Source: Pseudomonadota bacterium (GTDB lineage Bacteria; Pseudomonadota; Alphaproteobacteria; Rhizobiales; Rhizobiaceae). From it: a stretch of DNA of 26,345 nt. Shown piece after piece: positions 15,320 through 22,840 of the stretch. The notes beneath the pieces were generated by a model. The model was not told the DNA's origin and ran no database searches. It saw only the letters and a program-made list of their open reading frames with translations. The stretch lies in NCBI GenBank assembly GCA_023451735.1, contig JAEXYH010000009.1, positions 1 through 26,345 on the forward strand. The letters run 5' to 3'. How positions within the stretch are numbered: position 1 is the first letter of the stretch; the number at the start of each line of letters is the position of its first letter. The position numbers and the translations under genes are program-made.

Positions 15320-15347
15320 ATATCCCCGCGAGCGTGATATTCACGCG
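15313..15347 (+). terminator. Probable terminator of the catabolic operon, overlapping the stop codon
   Basis: CGCGTGAATAT (15313-15323) and ATATTCACGCG (15337-15347) form a perfect 11-bp inverted repeat with a 13-nt loop, followed by TTGTTT. The TGA stop (15317-15319) is in the left arm. A competing shorter hairpin, GCGTGA-TAT-TCACGC (15332-15346), shares the right arm. The location at the end of a long operon facing a convergent gene supports termination. Confidence 0.65.
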
Positions 15348-15740
15348 TTGTTTCGAGATACTCAATGATCATCAACAGTACGACCGAGATCGTTCTATCC
15401 AGCCTATCACGATCAGCATGGGTTTGGACAGATCATCATCCCAGCGCGCGGCGATCGTTTGGAACTTGAACGGCCATTCTTGAACTCGCAGCGTCGGTCG
15501 CCCTGACCTACGCGGAATGTTTGTTGATGGAGATTGTCAGCATGAGGACTTTATGGCTCTGCCGATTCATCTCGACGGTACGATACGAAATAGCGGGGCT
15601 GCGGTTCATTTCCGTTCAAGAGCAAGAACTTACAAGTCTCCATGCGTTCAGGCCCCCGCAGCCAAATACCCTATTCCAAGCACAACAATACTAGCAGACT
15701 ATTTTCGTCCCGCTGTGGGCCATTGCCCCATACGAAATTC
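15320..15740. other. Convergent intergenic region between aldehyde dehydrogenase and jetD
   Basis: 421 bp with no intact gene. It starts with the operon terminator, contains a short - strand fragment with transposase-like sequence (15372-15536), and then about 200 bp in which no gene has a ribosome binding site or recognisable product. No convincing terminator for the jet operon was found; a loose pairing around 15705-15740 on the - strand is too interrupted to call. Confidence 0.55.
15372..15536 (-). pseudogene. Possible IS5-like transposase C-terminal remnant
   Basis: A 54-codon - strand segment bounded by an upstream in-frame stop (15537-15539) and TGA at 15372-15374. It contains FKFQTIAARWDDDLSKPMLIVIGWIE, which loosely resembles the 'FRRIATRYDK...' C-terminal end of IS5-family transposases. 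There is no start codon and no visible IS end. The match is by eye only. If real, it marks an old insertion at the border of the Wadjet operon. Confidence 0.25.
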
Positions 15741-16922
15741 TCATTGCGGCAGTTCTGGTGACAAACTTTCCTGTTCCAGAACCAAACCTGTCTCTCTCAA
15801 GGCCCGCCACAGATCCGAAATTGCGCTGCCATCACCACCATGTTGAGCCAGGGCGGTGCTACTCGATAGCGGCACGCCATATTGCGCCAGAATGGCGGCA
15901 TTCATCAGATGGGGCCGCAGTCTGACGGCCTCAGTGCGCAAGGCCTGTTCGATGTGCTTGAAAATGCGCAGGCCGCCAGCATCGAGATCACCCCAGTGAT
16001 AGGTCAATGTGTCCGCCTCGCGGCAGAGGCGCAGGATCTGGCGAAGGTGGCTGCGGGCAGGGAAACCGGCGGTGTAAAGGATAAGGCCTTTCCTGTCGTC
16101 ATTACATTCGCGGGCATGGCGGATGAAAGATGTGTAGTTTTCAATGGTCAGGACATAGTCGACTGGATGGGCGAGCGTGATTGCTGCGACCTGATCCGGT
16201 GGGAAACCGCTATAGACGACATGCGGCAGTGTCACGCCCTGGATCGCGACCGGTCCACTGAGCAGAAACGGTTGCGGCATCCGTGAGACGCCGAGCGTCG
16301 CGAGGAATTCATCGCTGTCTAGGCCTTCCGTTACGACGTGGCTTGGGTAAAGACGGGAGTATATCGCCACCACGCTCGCCGCCAAGCGATCGAGTGCCTT
16401 GCTGTCGCGGCCGACTGAGCGGGAAAAACTGCGGAAATCGATTGGGTGAGCATCCTTTCCCCTTTTTTCCAGTCCGCAGGCAAGCGCGAGGGAATCCTGC
16501 AGGCTGGCATTGTCGTTCGGGACGATGCCGAATTTCCGCACATTGCGTTGCCAGGCTGCTGCGACCTCGTCCAGCACGTCACCTGCCGTTCCCGGCAGGT
16601 TCGGAAGACGGTATAGATCCGCCAGCGTGGCTTCGACCTTTTGTTGGGAAGGTGTGCGACCAAGATGGCGATAGAGTGCATCGGCATCAGTCAGCCTGAT
16701 GCGCAGGCCCATATCGCCGACCGCCCTCGTGTTCTCCAGTTTCACGGCGCCCGACCTTTCGGACGTCCGAATGATCTCGATGAAACGGTCGCGCATCTCC
16801 ACGCTCGAAAAGGCGTTTTCGTTGACGTAAGCGAAGGGGCGGCTGACCGTGGGCCTGGTTTCATAACGGTCGAGCAGATTGTGGAGGAGTTTGGCGGCAT
16901 CGCCGAAGCTGATGTGTTTCAT
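15741..16922 (-). CDS. jetD: Wadjet system nuclease subunit JetD (DUF2220, Toprim fold)
   Basis: 393 residues. The N-terminal ~200 residues are helical (LLHNLLDRYETRPT..., DUF3322-like position); the C-terminal half is the DUF2220/Toprim domain. Toprim acidic residues are intact: E261 in VLTIENYTSF and D312/D314 in YHWGDLDAGGLRIF, with the conserved YTAGFPARSHLRQIL stretch between them. JetD is the topoisomerase VI-like nuclease that cuts closed circular DNA after the JetABC motor has extruded it. Start ATG at 16922 overlaps the jetC stop by 4 bp (ATGA), so it is translationally coupled, as expected for a fixed subunit ratio. The protein keeps the usual C-terminal LEQE segment, so it does not look truncated. 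Last gene of the operon. Confidence 0.93.
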   Translation of the reverse strand: MKHISFGDAAKLLHNLLDRYETRPTVSRPFAYVNENAFSSVEMRDRFIEIIRTSERSGAVKLENTRAVGDMGLRIRLTDADALYRHLGRTPSQQKVEATLADLYRLPNLPGTAGDVLDEVAAAWQRNVRKFGIVPNDNASLQDSLALACGLEKRGKDAHPIDFRSFSRSVGRDSKALDRLAASVVAIYSRLYPSHVVTEGLDSDEFLATLGVSRMPQPFLLSGPVAIQGVTLPHVVYSGFPPDQVAAITLAHPVDYVLTIENYTSFIRHARECNDDRKGLILYTAGFPARSHLRQILRLCREADTLTYHWGDLDAGGLRIFKHIEQALRTEAVRLRPHLMNAAILAQYGVPLSSSTALAQHGGDGSAISDLWRALRETGLVLEQESLSPELPQ

Positions 16923-19900
16923 CCGCTGATGCCACGACCTTGGCCTGTTCCTGTATCGGAAGCATGGCCAGCATTGGTCCCACCGCCATCCATGCCTTCC
17001 GCCAGTTGGGCATCGCTGATATATTGCGGATTGCTGGCACGCATCTGTTCCTGCGCATGCGGTTTGATCCGGATGGTTTCGGCCGTGGCGGCGTTGCCAT
17101 GGCGGAATATATCGGCAATGCTGTCCATATTCTCATAGACGATAGCGCGCTTTTCCGATGGTGCCGCAATAACCACCTGCAAGCCGATATCGCTGTAAAA
17201 GCCCAGCAAGGTACGCTGGTTGGGGCCGTCCATCTTGCTGAACGCCTCGTCGAAGACCGCAAGCCCCAATCCGAATTCGGCGCGATCATGATGCCGCCCG
17301 GAACTGTGGTAGATGCTCGCTAGGGCGGCGCCGATGATCACGTAATAGGGGACCTGACGTTCCGCGCCGCTGGCCGTACCCTTACGGCGTTCATAGCTGG
17401 TCTGGAGACCAGTCTCGATATTCCGCGTCGTCAGATCGAAGCTGTAGTAGTTGCGATAGTCCTGATAGAGGGCGAAATCGAGCGCCTCATCGTTCAGCAA
17501 CCTCTCGACGTCTGCCAAGGCCTGTGCATGCTGCTGGTCGCGGGGGGCTTCGTGGCTGAAAAGGGCTTCAAAGACGTTTTCGTCATCCTGGCTCGCCTGC
17601 GCAAGCTGATACAGGCCCAAGAGTTCAGGTCTCGGGCGGGCATGCAGCGTATAGGTCTCGCGGTTGAAGGGTCGGGATTTCAGCGCCCGGCCAAGCGCAT
17701 CAAGTTCACTTGCCAATTTGTTGAAGCGGTTGTTGAGTTCCTGCACAAAGGCGGTCCGCAGAAGCCGGCTGATCCGGCTTGCGGCCTCATCCGCCTGTTG
17801 CCTGTAGCGGATCAGTTCGTTCGCCTCCAGCATTGCCGTGTTCGTTTCGATCCAGTTCCTGATGCCGGTCGAGATGGAAACCGCACCGATCATCGGAGCC
17901 GTATTGTCAAAGTTCAGTCGATAATGGGCCAGCGCCTCGCGAATTTCGCCTTCACACGCCCGATACTCCTTCTCCGCGTCTTCGGCACGTTTCTTCATGT
18001 CGGTCATGACACTGGCGAGTGCTTTCGGACGCTGGGCGACATAGGCGCCGCGCAGTGATGCGAGCTGGGCGCAATTGTGAATTCTCTGACGAAATAGGGC
18101 GCGTCGTTGCGAGAAATGCCTTCGCGATCCGAGCTGGTATTCTCCGCTACCAAGCGTCTGCCGGATGTCCGCCACGCTGTTCTTCAGTTGGCCGATCTGT
18201 ACGAGAGACGCCGCCTTGTCGGCCTGGATGTTCTGCAGATTGAGCTTTATCCGCTGGACGGCGGCCCGCAGACCCGGATCGATGTTCGCCATCACGCGAT
18301 CCAGGCGTTGCTGCAACTCCAGCCGGTTTTCATCGAGCTGATTGATTTCGAATGCCAGGGCTTCCAAACCATCCGCCGCCTCGAACGGCTGCATGAAGGC
18401 ATGCAGCCGCCCTGCCATGTCGTCATAGAATTTCTCGTTCTGACGATGATTGGCGATCAACGTGCGCCGCTTATGGATCTGTCTTGAAAGATCCTCCTGA
18501 ATCAGCGGCGCGGCGGCGCGACCAATCTTCGGGCCGCCCTGCACATGCAGCACCTCCACAACGATGTCACTGTTATATGTACCGTCCTTCATGATGGCGC
18601 GGCCGCCGGCCATGAGCTCCGGCTGGCTCAGGGCAAGGCGCACAATTCCGGCGCGGAAATCGATAAAGGCGGCGGCGAGCGGATCATCGCTGTTGATGAT
18701 GCCGGCCAGAGTGCCGGCCTGCGCCTCACGTGTACGGTTCGCAAGCCTGCGTGTGTTGATGACGCGGCAACCGCGAAAACGATCGCGGCTCTGACTTCGC
18801 AAGATTTCCACGGCACGTGCGGCATGCTCCGGCTCGACGATGATTGCCTCGCGATCGCGGCCCAGCAAGGCTTCCGCGGCATTTCGCCAGCTTTCGTCGG
18901 CAATTTCGGTGACCTGGCACAGGGCCCTTGGCCGCATGCCCTGGCTCTGCAGCGTGCTGATCAGATCCGCCGTTCGAGGCTCAAGCGCCATCTGGCCGGA
19001 TTGTGCCTGGCGTAACCTGTCCTCCAGTTCGCTCAGCTCCCCTTCCAGGTTCGTGCGCCAGGTGATTGCGTCGTCGCGTTGCTTGAGCAGTTTGATCCCG
19101 GCTGGCTGTGCCTCGGCTCTGGCTGTTTCTATCAACTGTTCCATCTCGGCCGGGTTCTGTGGCCATGCCGGTACGAGCTGGTCTGCCGTCTTGCGGCGGA
19201 TGGTTTCCAGTGTGTCGAAGAGTTGCCCCAGTTTCAGAGATGCGAGCCTTTCGCGATGATCGAGCAGAGTGACTGCGCGTGCAGTGTTGAGAAACCGCTG
19301 CTGCAGCCGGTTCACCGCGGTCAAGCGGGCCTGGTTTTCCAACTTTAGTTTTGAGGTAATAACAGACTTCTGAGACGCGACGTCCTGTGCGGTGATCTGG
19401 GCCTGCAGGACTTCCTCCTCATCCACAAGCACTTTCTGTTCGTCATCAAGGCGGCTGATTTCCGCTTCCACGTGGCCAAGCTCAAGAGCCTTCTGGCGAA
19501 GCGCGCGTATCTTGGATATAAGTGCGGCCCCGGACTCGATGAGGCCAGCCAGTCTCTCGACACCCTTGGCAATATCCTCGCGCTCCAGCAGAACGACGTA
19601 TTCGCCGACGAGCGTCTGCATGCTGCGCAGGGCTTCCAGCCTTCGTTCGAGCTCGTGAATATCTTTCTGGATATCGCGATAACGCTGGATCGATTCCCGC
19701 AATTCGCCGATGTCGATATCGTCCTTTTCCAGCAGGAATTTTCGCACGAACTCCTCGACGGACCGCATTTCCTCGAAGGACAGGGCTGTTATGAAGGCGC
19801 GGATGAAGCGTTCCGGGTCGCCATGCCGGCGGCCGGTGAACAGCAGGCGCATATATTCGCGGATAAAATTGCGTGCGACATCCGGCCTGAGAAGGGCGGT

Positions 19901-20410
19901 CCCCTGTTCCGAACAGGCCTGCTCGAGCCGCGAGCGAACCAGCGACCATGCAGCCGAGCGCTGTTGCCCGTCGGCAAGTTGCTCGATCAGCATATCGGTG
20001 TGAATGCGAATGCCCGGAGCGACATAACGGCCGACGATCTGCGCATCCTCGCTGGACGAGGCCTCGATGCAAAGTCCGATGCTGACCGGGCTGCGCAAGC
20101 CGGCGGGATCATCGAAGACGAGAGCGATATGGGTGACGGATTGTTCCCGCAGGACGTGATGTTCATTGAGTTGCCCCAGACAATAGCCGCGCAGGGTTCT
20201 TTCCGAACGGCTGCTGCCTGTTTCCCCGGCTGATCGATTGAAACGGTAATAGCGGCTTGATCCGCCCGCCATGACGGCCTGGATCAGATCGATCAGCGTC
20301 GACTTTCCCGAGGTGTTCTGGCCGAGGATTGCGCCATTGCCTGCCATGTCGAGGTCTTCACGACGGAACAGGTGCCACTGTATCAGCGAGATACGGCTAA
20401 GCTGCATCAT
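16919..20410 (-). CDS. jetC: Wadjet system SMC/MukB-like ATPase JetC
   Basis: 1163 residues with the bipartite SMC ATPase head. Walker A GQNTSGKST is at 30-38. At the far end lie the ABC signature SGAERQ (1014-1019), and Walker B LAVFDEAF with D1054/E1055. Between them are two coiled-coil arms (~240-470 and ~650-900) separated by a hinge-like globular region (~485-640, containing DESWRNAAEALLGRDREAIIVEPEHAARAVEILR). The arrangement is that of the MukB/Rad50-like motor that extrudes DNA loops in Wadjet. The signature has Ala where SMC proteins usually have the second Gly. The start overlaps the jetB stop by 4 bp (ATGA). The C-terminal ~40 residues are Gly/Thr-rich and probably disordered. JetC partners with JetA (kleisin) and JetB (KITE). 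Confidence 0.95.
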   Translation of the reverse strand: MMQLSRISLIQWHLFRREDLDMAGNGAILGQNTSGKSTLIDLIQAVMAGGSSRYYRFNRSAGETGSSRSERTLRGYCLGQLNEHHVLREQSVTHIALVFDDPAGLRSPVSIGLCIEASSSEDAQIVGRYVAPGIRIHTDMLIEQLADGQQRSAAWSLVRSRLEQACSEQGTALLRPDVARNFIREYMRLLFTGRRHGDPERFIRAFITALSFEEMRSVEEFVRKFLLEKDDIDIGELRESIQRYRDIQKDIHELERRLEALRSMQTLVGEYVVLLEREDIAKGVERLAGLIESGAALISKIRALRQKALELGHVEAEISRLDDEQKVLVDEEEVLQAQITAQDVASQKSVITSKLKLENQARLTAVNRLQQRFLNTARAVTLLDHRERLASLKLGQLFDTLETIRRKTADQLVPAWPQNPAEMEQLIETARAEAQPAGIKLLKQRDDAITWRTNLEGELSELEDRLRQAQSGQMALEPRTADLISTLQSQGMRPRALCQVTEIADESWRNAAEALLGRDREAIIVEPEHAARAVEILRSQSRDRFRGCRVINTRRLANRTREAQAGTLAGIINSDDPLAAAFIDFRAGIVRLALSQPELMAGGRAIMKDGTYNSDIVVEVLHVQGGPKIGRAAAPLIQEDLSRQIHKRRTLIANHRQNEKFYDDMAGRLHAFMQPFEAADGLEALAFEINQLDENRLELQQRLDRVMANIDPGLRAAVQRIKLNLQNIQADKAASLVQIGQLKNSVADIRQTLGSGEYQLGSRRHFSQRRALFRQRIHNCAQLASLRGAYVAQRPKALASVMTDMKKRAEDAEKEYRACEGEIREALAHYRLNFDNTAPMIGAVSISTGIRNWIETNTAMLEANELIRYRQQADEAASRISRLLRTAFVQELNNRFNKLASELDALGRALKSRPFNRETYTLHARPRPELLGLYQLAQASQDDENVFEALFSHEAPRDQQHAQALADVERLLNDEALDFALYQDYRNYYSFDLTTRNIETGLQTSYERRKGTASGAERQVPYYVIIGAALASIYHSSGRHHDRAEFGLGLAVFDEAFSKMDGPNQRTLLGFYSDIGLQVVIAAPSEKRAIVYENMDSIADIFRHGNAATAETIRIKPHAQEQMRASNPQYISDAQLAEGMDGGGTNAGHASDTGTGQGRGISG

Positions 20411-21048
20411 TCGGCTGCCTCCTCGTTTTCCACGGATGTTTCCTCGTCACGGTCCTGAAAATCTGGACCGGATAGAAGCTGTTCGACCTGCATCAGGTAC
20501 TGTGTGCCGCTGACCGTATCGACCAGCGCGCGAATGGTGAGGAGCATGTCGCGCGCCTCGTCGTCATACTCCCCGAGCTTGACGATTGCCCGCCGCTCCA
20601 GCGACTGTACGAGGTTTCTGAATTCCACAATGCCCAAGGCGGGCCGCCGTGCGCCGCCCACCATGTCCTGATAGGCGTCATAAGCCTCGTTAAGGGTCGT
20701 CTGCATGTTGCCGTATTTTCCAAGGTCGCCTTCGCCCCAGAGGCGGCGCATGAGAAGAAGCACCAGGGTCTCGTCGATGCGCATGCGTGGGCCAGTGATG
20801 ACTTCCGTATCGGGCAAAATGCCCGCCCAGCCCTCCATGTCGCGCACAACAAGGCGATAGCCGGCGACCTCGAAATAGCTGGCGACCAGCTTTTCGATGT
20901 CGGGCCTGAGCAATGTTTCCATCATGCCGGGCGAGCCGCGGTCATCGACATGCAGGAATTGATGGCGCAGCAGGTGATGGACGACCTGAATGACGCGCTG
21001 CAGACGCTTCGGGTCGCGATCTTCCAAATTGCGGAATTCGATGAGCAT
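20407..21048 (-). CDS. jetB: Wadjet system KITE subunit JetB (DUF4194, MukE-like)
   Basis: 213 residues. A start further upstream at 21102 is open but would overlap jetA by 53 bp; GGAG followed by AACTGAC before ATG 21048 marks the real start, 1 nt after the jetA stop. The protein begins MLIEFRNLEDRDPKRLQRVIQVVHHLLRHQFLHVDD and contains the winged-helix-like segments YFEVAGYRLVVRDMEGWAGILP and MRIDETLVLLLMRRLWGE that characterise DUF4194/MukE-type proteins. It ends in an acidic tail (DRDEETSVENEEAAE). JetB dimers bridge the JetA kleisin and the JetC head. Assignment rests on size, operon position between jetA and jetC, and these segments. Confidence 0.88.
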   Translation of the reverse strand: MLIEFRNLEDRDPKRLQRVIQVVHHLLRHQFLHVDDRGSPGMMETLLRPDIEKLVASYFEVAGYRLVVRDMEGWAGILPDTEVITGPRMRIDETLVLLLMRRLWGEGDLGKYGNMQTTLNEAYDAYQDMVGGARRPALGIVEFRNLVQSLERRAIVKLGEYDDEARDMLLTIRALVDTVSGTQYLMQVEQLLSGPDFQDRDEETSVENEEAAE

Positions 21049-21049
21049 G

Positions 21050-22576
21050 TCAGTTCTCCGGATCTGGTGTGTCTTGCCTGCGGGCAACGCTGAAATCCGC
21101 ACATTGCAGCCAGTCGTTGTCGACGATGGTGCCGGTGATCGGTTTCAGGGTGAAACGTCTGGCAAGAAAAGCGACCAGCGGACTTTCGGACGATCGCCCG
21201 TTGCCCAGCTTTTGTTGCATGCTCGAATGTGCGACCAGGCGCAGCACCTCGAAGGCGAGAAAATCGTCGATCGTGTCGATCCTGAAGCGGCTCGCCTCAG
21301 CTTCTCCAAACAGCGGCACCCGGCTCTCAAGAAAGTGGACGACCTGTTCAGGCCTAACTGTCAGTCGCTGGATGTAGATGCGCTCAAGTTGTTTTCGTCG
21401 TTCCCAGATGGGATCGAACGACGGCAGCGCCAGCACGTCGCTGACAATCGGCTGTCGTGCATTGCGGGGACGCGCCAGAAGGAAGGGAGACAGCGGCGAA
21501 AGCCGCGGTTCGAGCGCACCGGGCAACGTGAGATCGCCTTTGTCGGCGGCAATCAATCCGTCAAGCCTGAGCAGGACTGCGCTGCTGCGAAGAAGAAAGC
21601 CACCGCTACGGCGCCCGGCATAACGAACAGTGTTGCGCAATCGGGTCTCAAGCCTCGAGCGATGCTGTTGGATGGCCTCGAAAGCGTCCTCGATCTGTTC
21701 GAAGACGTTGCGGGTACGTTGCAGATCCTCGTGGACAAGTTCGCGGGCTGCTGCCATATCGGGTGCCAGCCGTGCTTCCAGATAGGCATCCGCGATCGCT
21801 GCGATATCCGCGAAGGAATCCTCAAGCCTGTTGAGAGCCTCGATGATTCTGTAGCGGTAACGATAGGGGTGGGAAGTGGTGGTTATTGCCGCATAATCCT
21901 GCAGCAGTACCCGCTCGACGAAATCCTCGAAGTAATGCTTCAGGCGATCGTTGATGCTTTCGCTGGCGACGACCTGTTTGTCGATTTCCCGTAGGGCCGA
22001 CAGGACGCTGCGCATATACCGTCCGAAAGAGGCGGCGTCGCGTGCCGCCTTATGAAGGCCGAGAGCATTTTCACGGGCATTTAGTTGCAGGTGGTCAAGA
22101 TTGGTTTTGACCTGTACGATCAAGCCTCCAAGCTGCTCGGAAACTCCGGCCTTCAGGTCGCAGAGGAACTCGGCAAGGCGCATCGCGCCGGGCGGCATGT
22201 CGACGGTAACCTTCAATCCGTAATGGATCGGCTCCAGCCAGCCGGTTGCGATGAGACGATAATAGATATGCCGTGCCTGGATCATCGCATCGCCGGTGGC
22301 AGCGGCGTCCGCTGTCTCGTTGCCGCGACGCCGGATCCGGCGTCCCTTTCCCGTCGCCAGTTGGTCGAGGACAACCGGCGCATCATCGTCCCGCCATAGG
22401 TGAGAATGTTCGCCCAGTTGGTCATAGATAAGCTTGAGTATGTCGTTTTGACCCGGGAAATAAATCTCGGCCTGATAAAAGCGCTCGTAGATATTCCCGA
22501 TAATTATTTCATAAAAAATCCGGTTTGACCCCGAGAAAACCGTAAATATATCCGCGTGAAGTTTGCCAAAAAGCAT
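21050..22576 (-). CDS. jetA: Wadjet system kleisin-like subunit JetA
   Basis: 508 residues, largely alpha-helical. The N-terminus (MLFGKLHADIFTVFSGSNRIFYEIIIGNIYERF) matches the 'MLF-x-KL...iFs' opening of the DUF5716-type JetA family rather than DUF3375, which suggests Wadjet subtype II. JetA is the MukF-like kleisin that joins the JetC heads and binds JetB. The start codon ATG 22576 has a Shine-Dalgarno AGGA only 3 nt upstream, closer than optimal, so initiation may be weak. The first ~130 bp of the gene are visibly more AT-rich than the rest. First gene of the operon, behind a ~118-nt leader. Confidence 0.88.
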   Translation of the reverse strand: MLFGKLHADIFTVFSGSNRIFYEIIIGNIYERFYQAEIYFPGQNDILKLIYDQLGEHSHLWRDDDAPVVLDQLATGKGRRIRRRGNETADAAATGDAMIQARHIYYRLIATGWLEPIHYGLKVTVDMPPGAMRLAEFLCDLKAGVSEQLGGLIVQVKTNLDHLQLNARENALGLHKAARDAASFGRYMRSVLSALREIDKQVVASESINDRLKHYFEDFVERVLLQDYAAITTTSHPYRYRYRIIEALNRLEDSFADIAAIADAYLEARLAPDMAAARELVHEDLQRTRNVFEQIEDAFEAIQQHRSRLETRLRNTVRYAGRRSGGFLLRSSAVLLRLDGLIAADKGDLTLPGALEPRLSPLSPFLLARPRNARQPIVSDVLALPSFDPIWERRKQLERIYIQRLTVRPEQVVHFLESRVPLFGEAEASRFRIDTIDDFLAFEVLRLVAHSSMQQKLGNGRSSESPLVAFLARRFTLKPITGTIVDNDWLQCADFSVARRQDTPDPEN

Positions 22577-22685
22577 CGGTCCTATTTCAGTTTGTTTAAT
22601 CAGGTTCGATCGATTTGAGGCTCATGGCTGTGTTGCTGGTGTCTCGGCGAACCACGACGCGCGAAATTTCCCACTTATTTTTCCG

Positions 22686-22702
22686 ATTTCCTATCAGGAA
22701 AT
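22686..22702. promoter_or_regulatory. Palindromic operator candidate at the jet transcription start
   Basis: ATTTCCT (22686-22692) and AGGAAAT (22696-22702) form a perfect 7-bp inverted repeat around ATC. Its centre, 22694, coincides with the start site predicted from the -10 box at 22701-22706, which it overlaps by 2 bp. A dimeric repressor here would block transcription. No candidate regulator gene is adjacent. A short RNA hairpin at the 5' end of the transcript is the alternative, but the 3-nt loop and A/T ends make it weak. Confidence 0.5.
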
Positions 22703-22729
22703 AATGCGCGTCAATATGTAAAAAATCAA
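22701..22729 (-). promoter_or_regulatory. Predicted sigma70-type promoter of the jetABCD operon
   Basis: On the - strand TTGATT (22729-22724) and CATTAT (22706-22701) are separated by exactly 17 bp, inside an AT-rich stretch that stands out from the GC-rich surroundings. The start would be near 22694, leaving a leader of about 118 nt. An overlapping TTGACG could serve as an alternative -35, but its spacing to a -10 is worse. This is the only good promoter seen between the nitrilase-fold gene and jetA. Confidence 0.5.
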
Positions 22730-22803
22730 TTCAAGGTTGTTTTCGGGATTTTATCATTCTGCCACATCGAATGCCGATCTTATCGTCAGACTCGGACGTC
22801 GCG

Positions 22804-22828
22804 GCAAAATGGCTGCGGAACTTGCAGC
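22804..22828 (-). terminator. Weak terminator candidate after the amide operon
   Basis: Reading the - strand past the nitrilase-fold gene's stop, GCTGC and GCAGC form a 5-bp stem with a 7-nt loop (22828-22812) followed by ATTTTGC (22810-22804). The stem is short, so read-through into the co-directional jet operon is possible. Confidence 0.3.
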
Positions 22829-22840
22829 GCGCTGCGGACA

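Noticed and set aside
19472..20233. Long open frames antisense to jetC
   Set aside because: They are shadow frames of a GC-rich gene; no ribosome binding site or family motif, and jetC is unambiguous.
21049..21102. Longer jetB start overlapping jetA by 53 bp
   Set aside because: The extra residues do not look like DUF4194 sequence and a good ribosome binding site precedes ATG 21048.
15741..22576. Chromosomal MksBEF/MukBEF condensin instead of Wadjet
   Set aside because: The presence of a fused-in-operon DUF2220/Toprim nuclease gene (jetD) and the DUF4194-like jetB are the Wadjet pattern.
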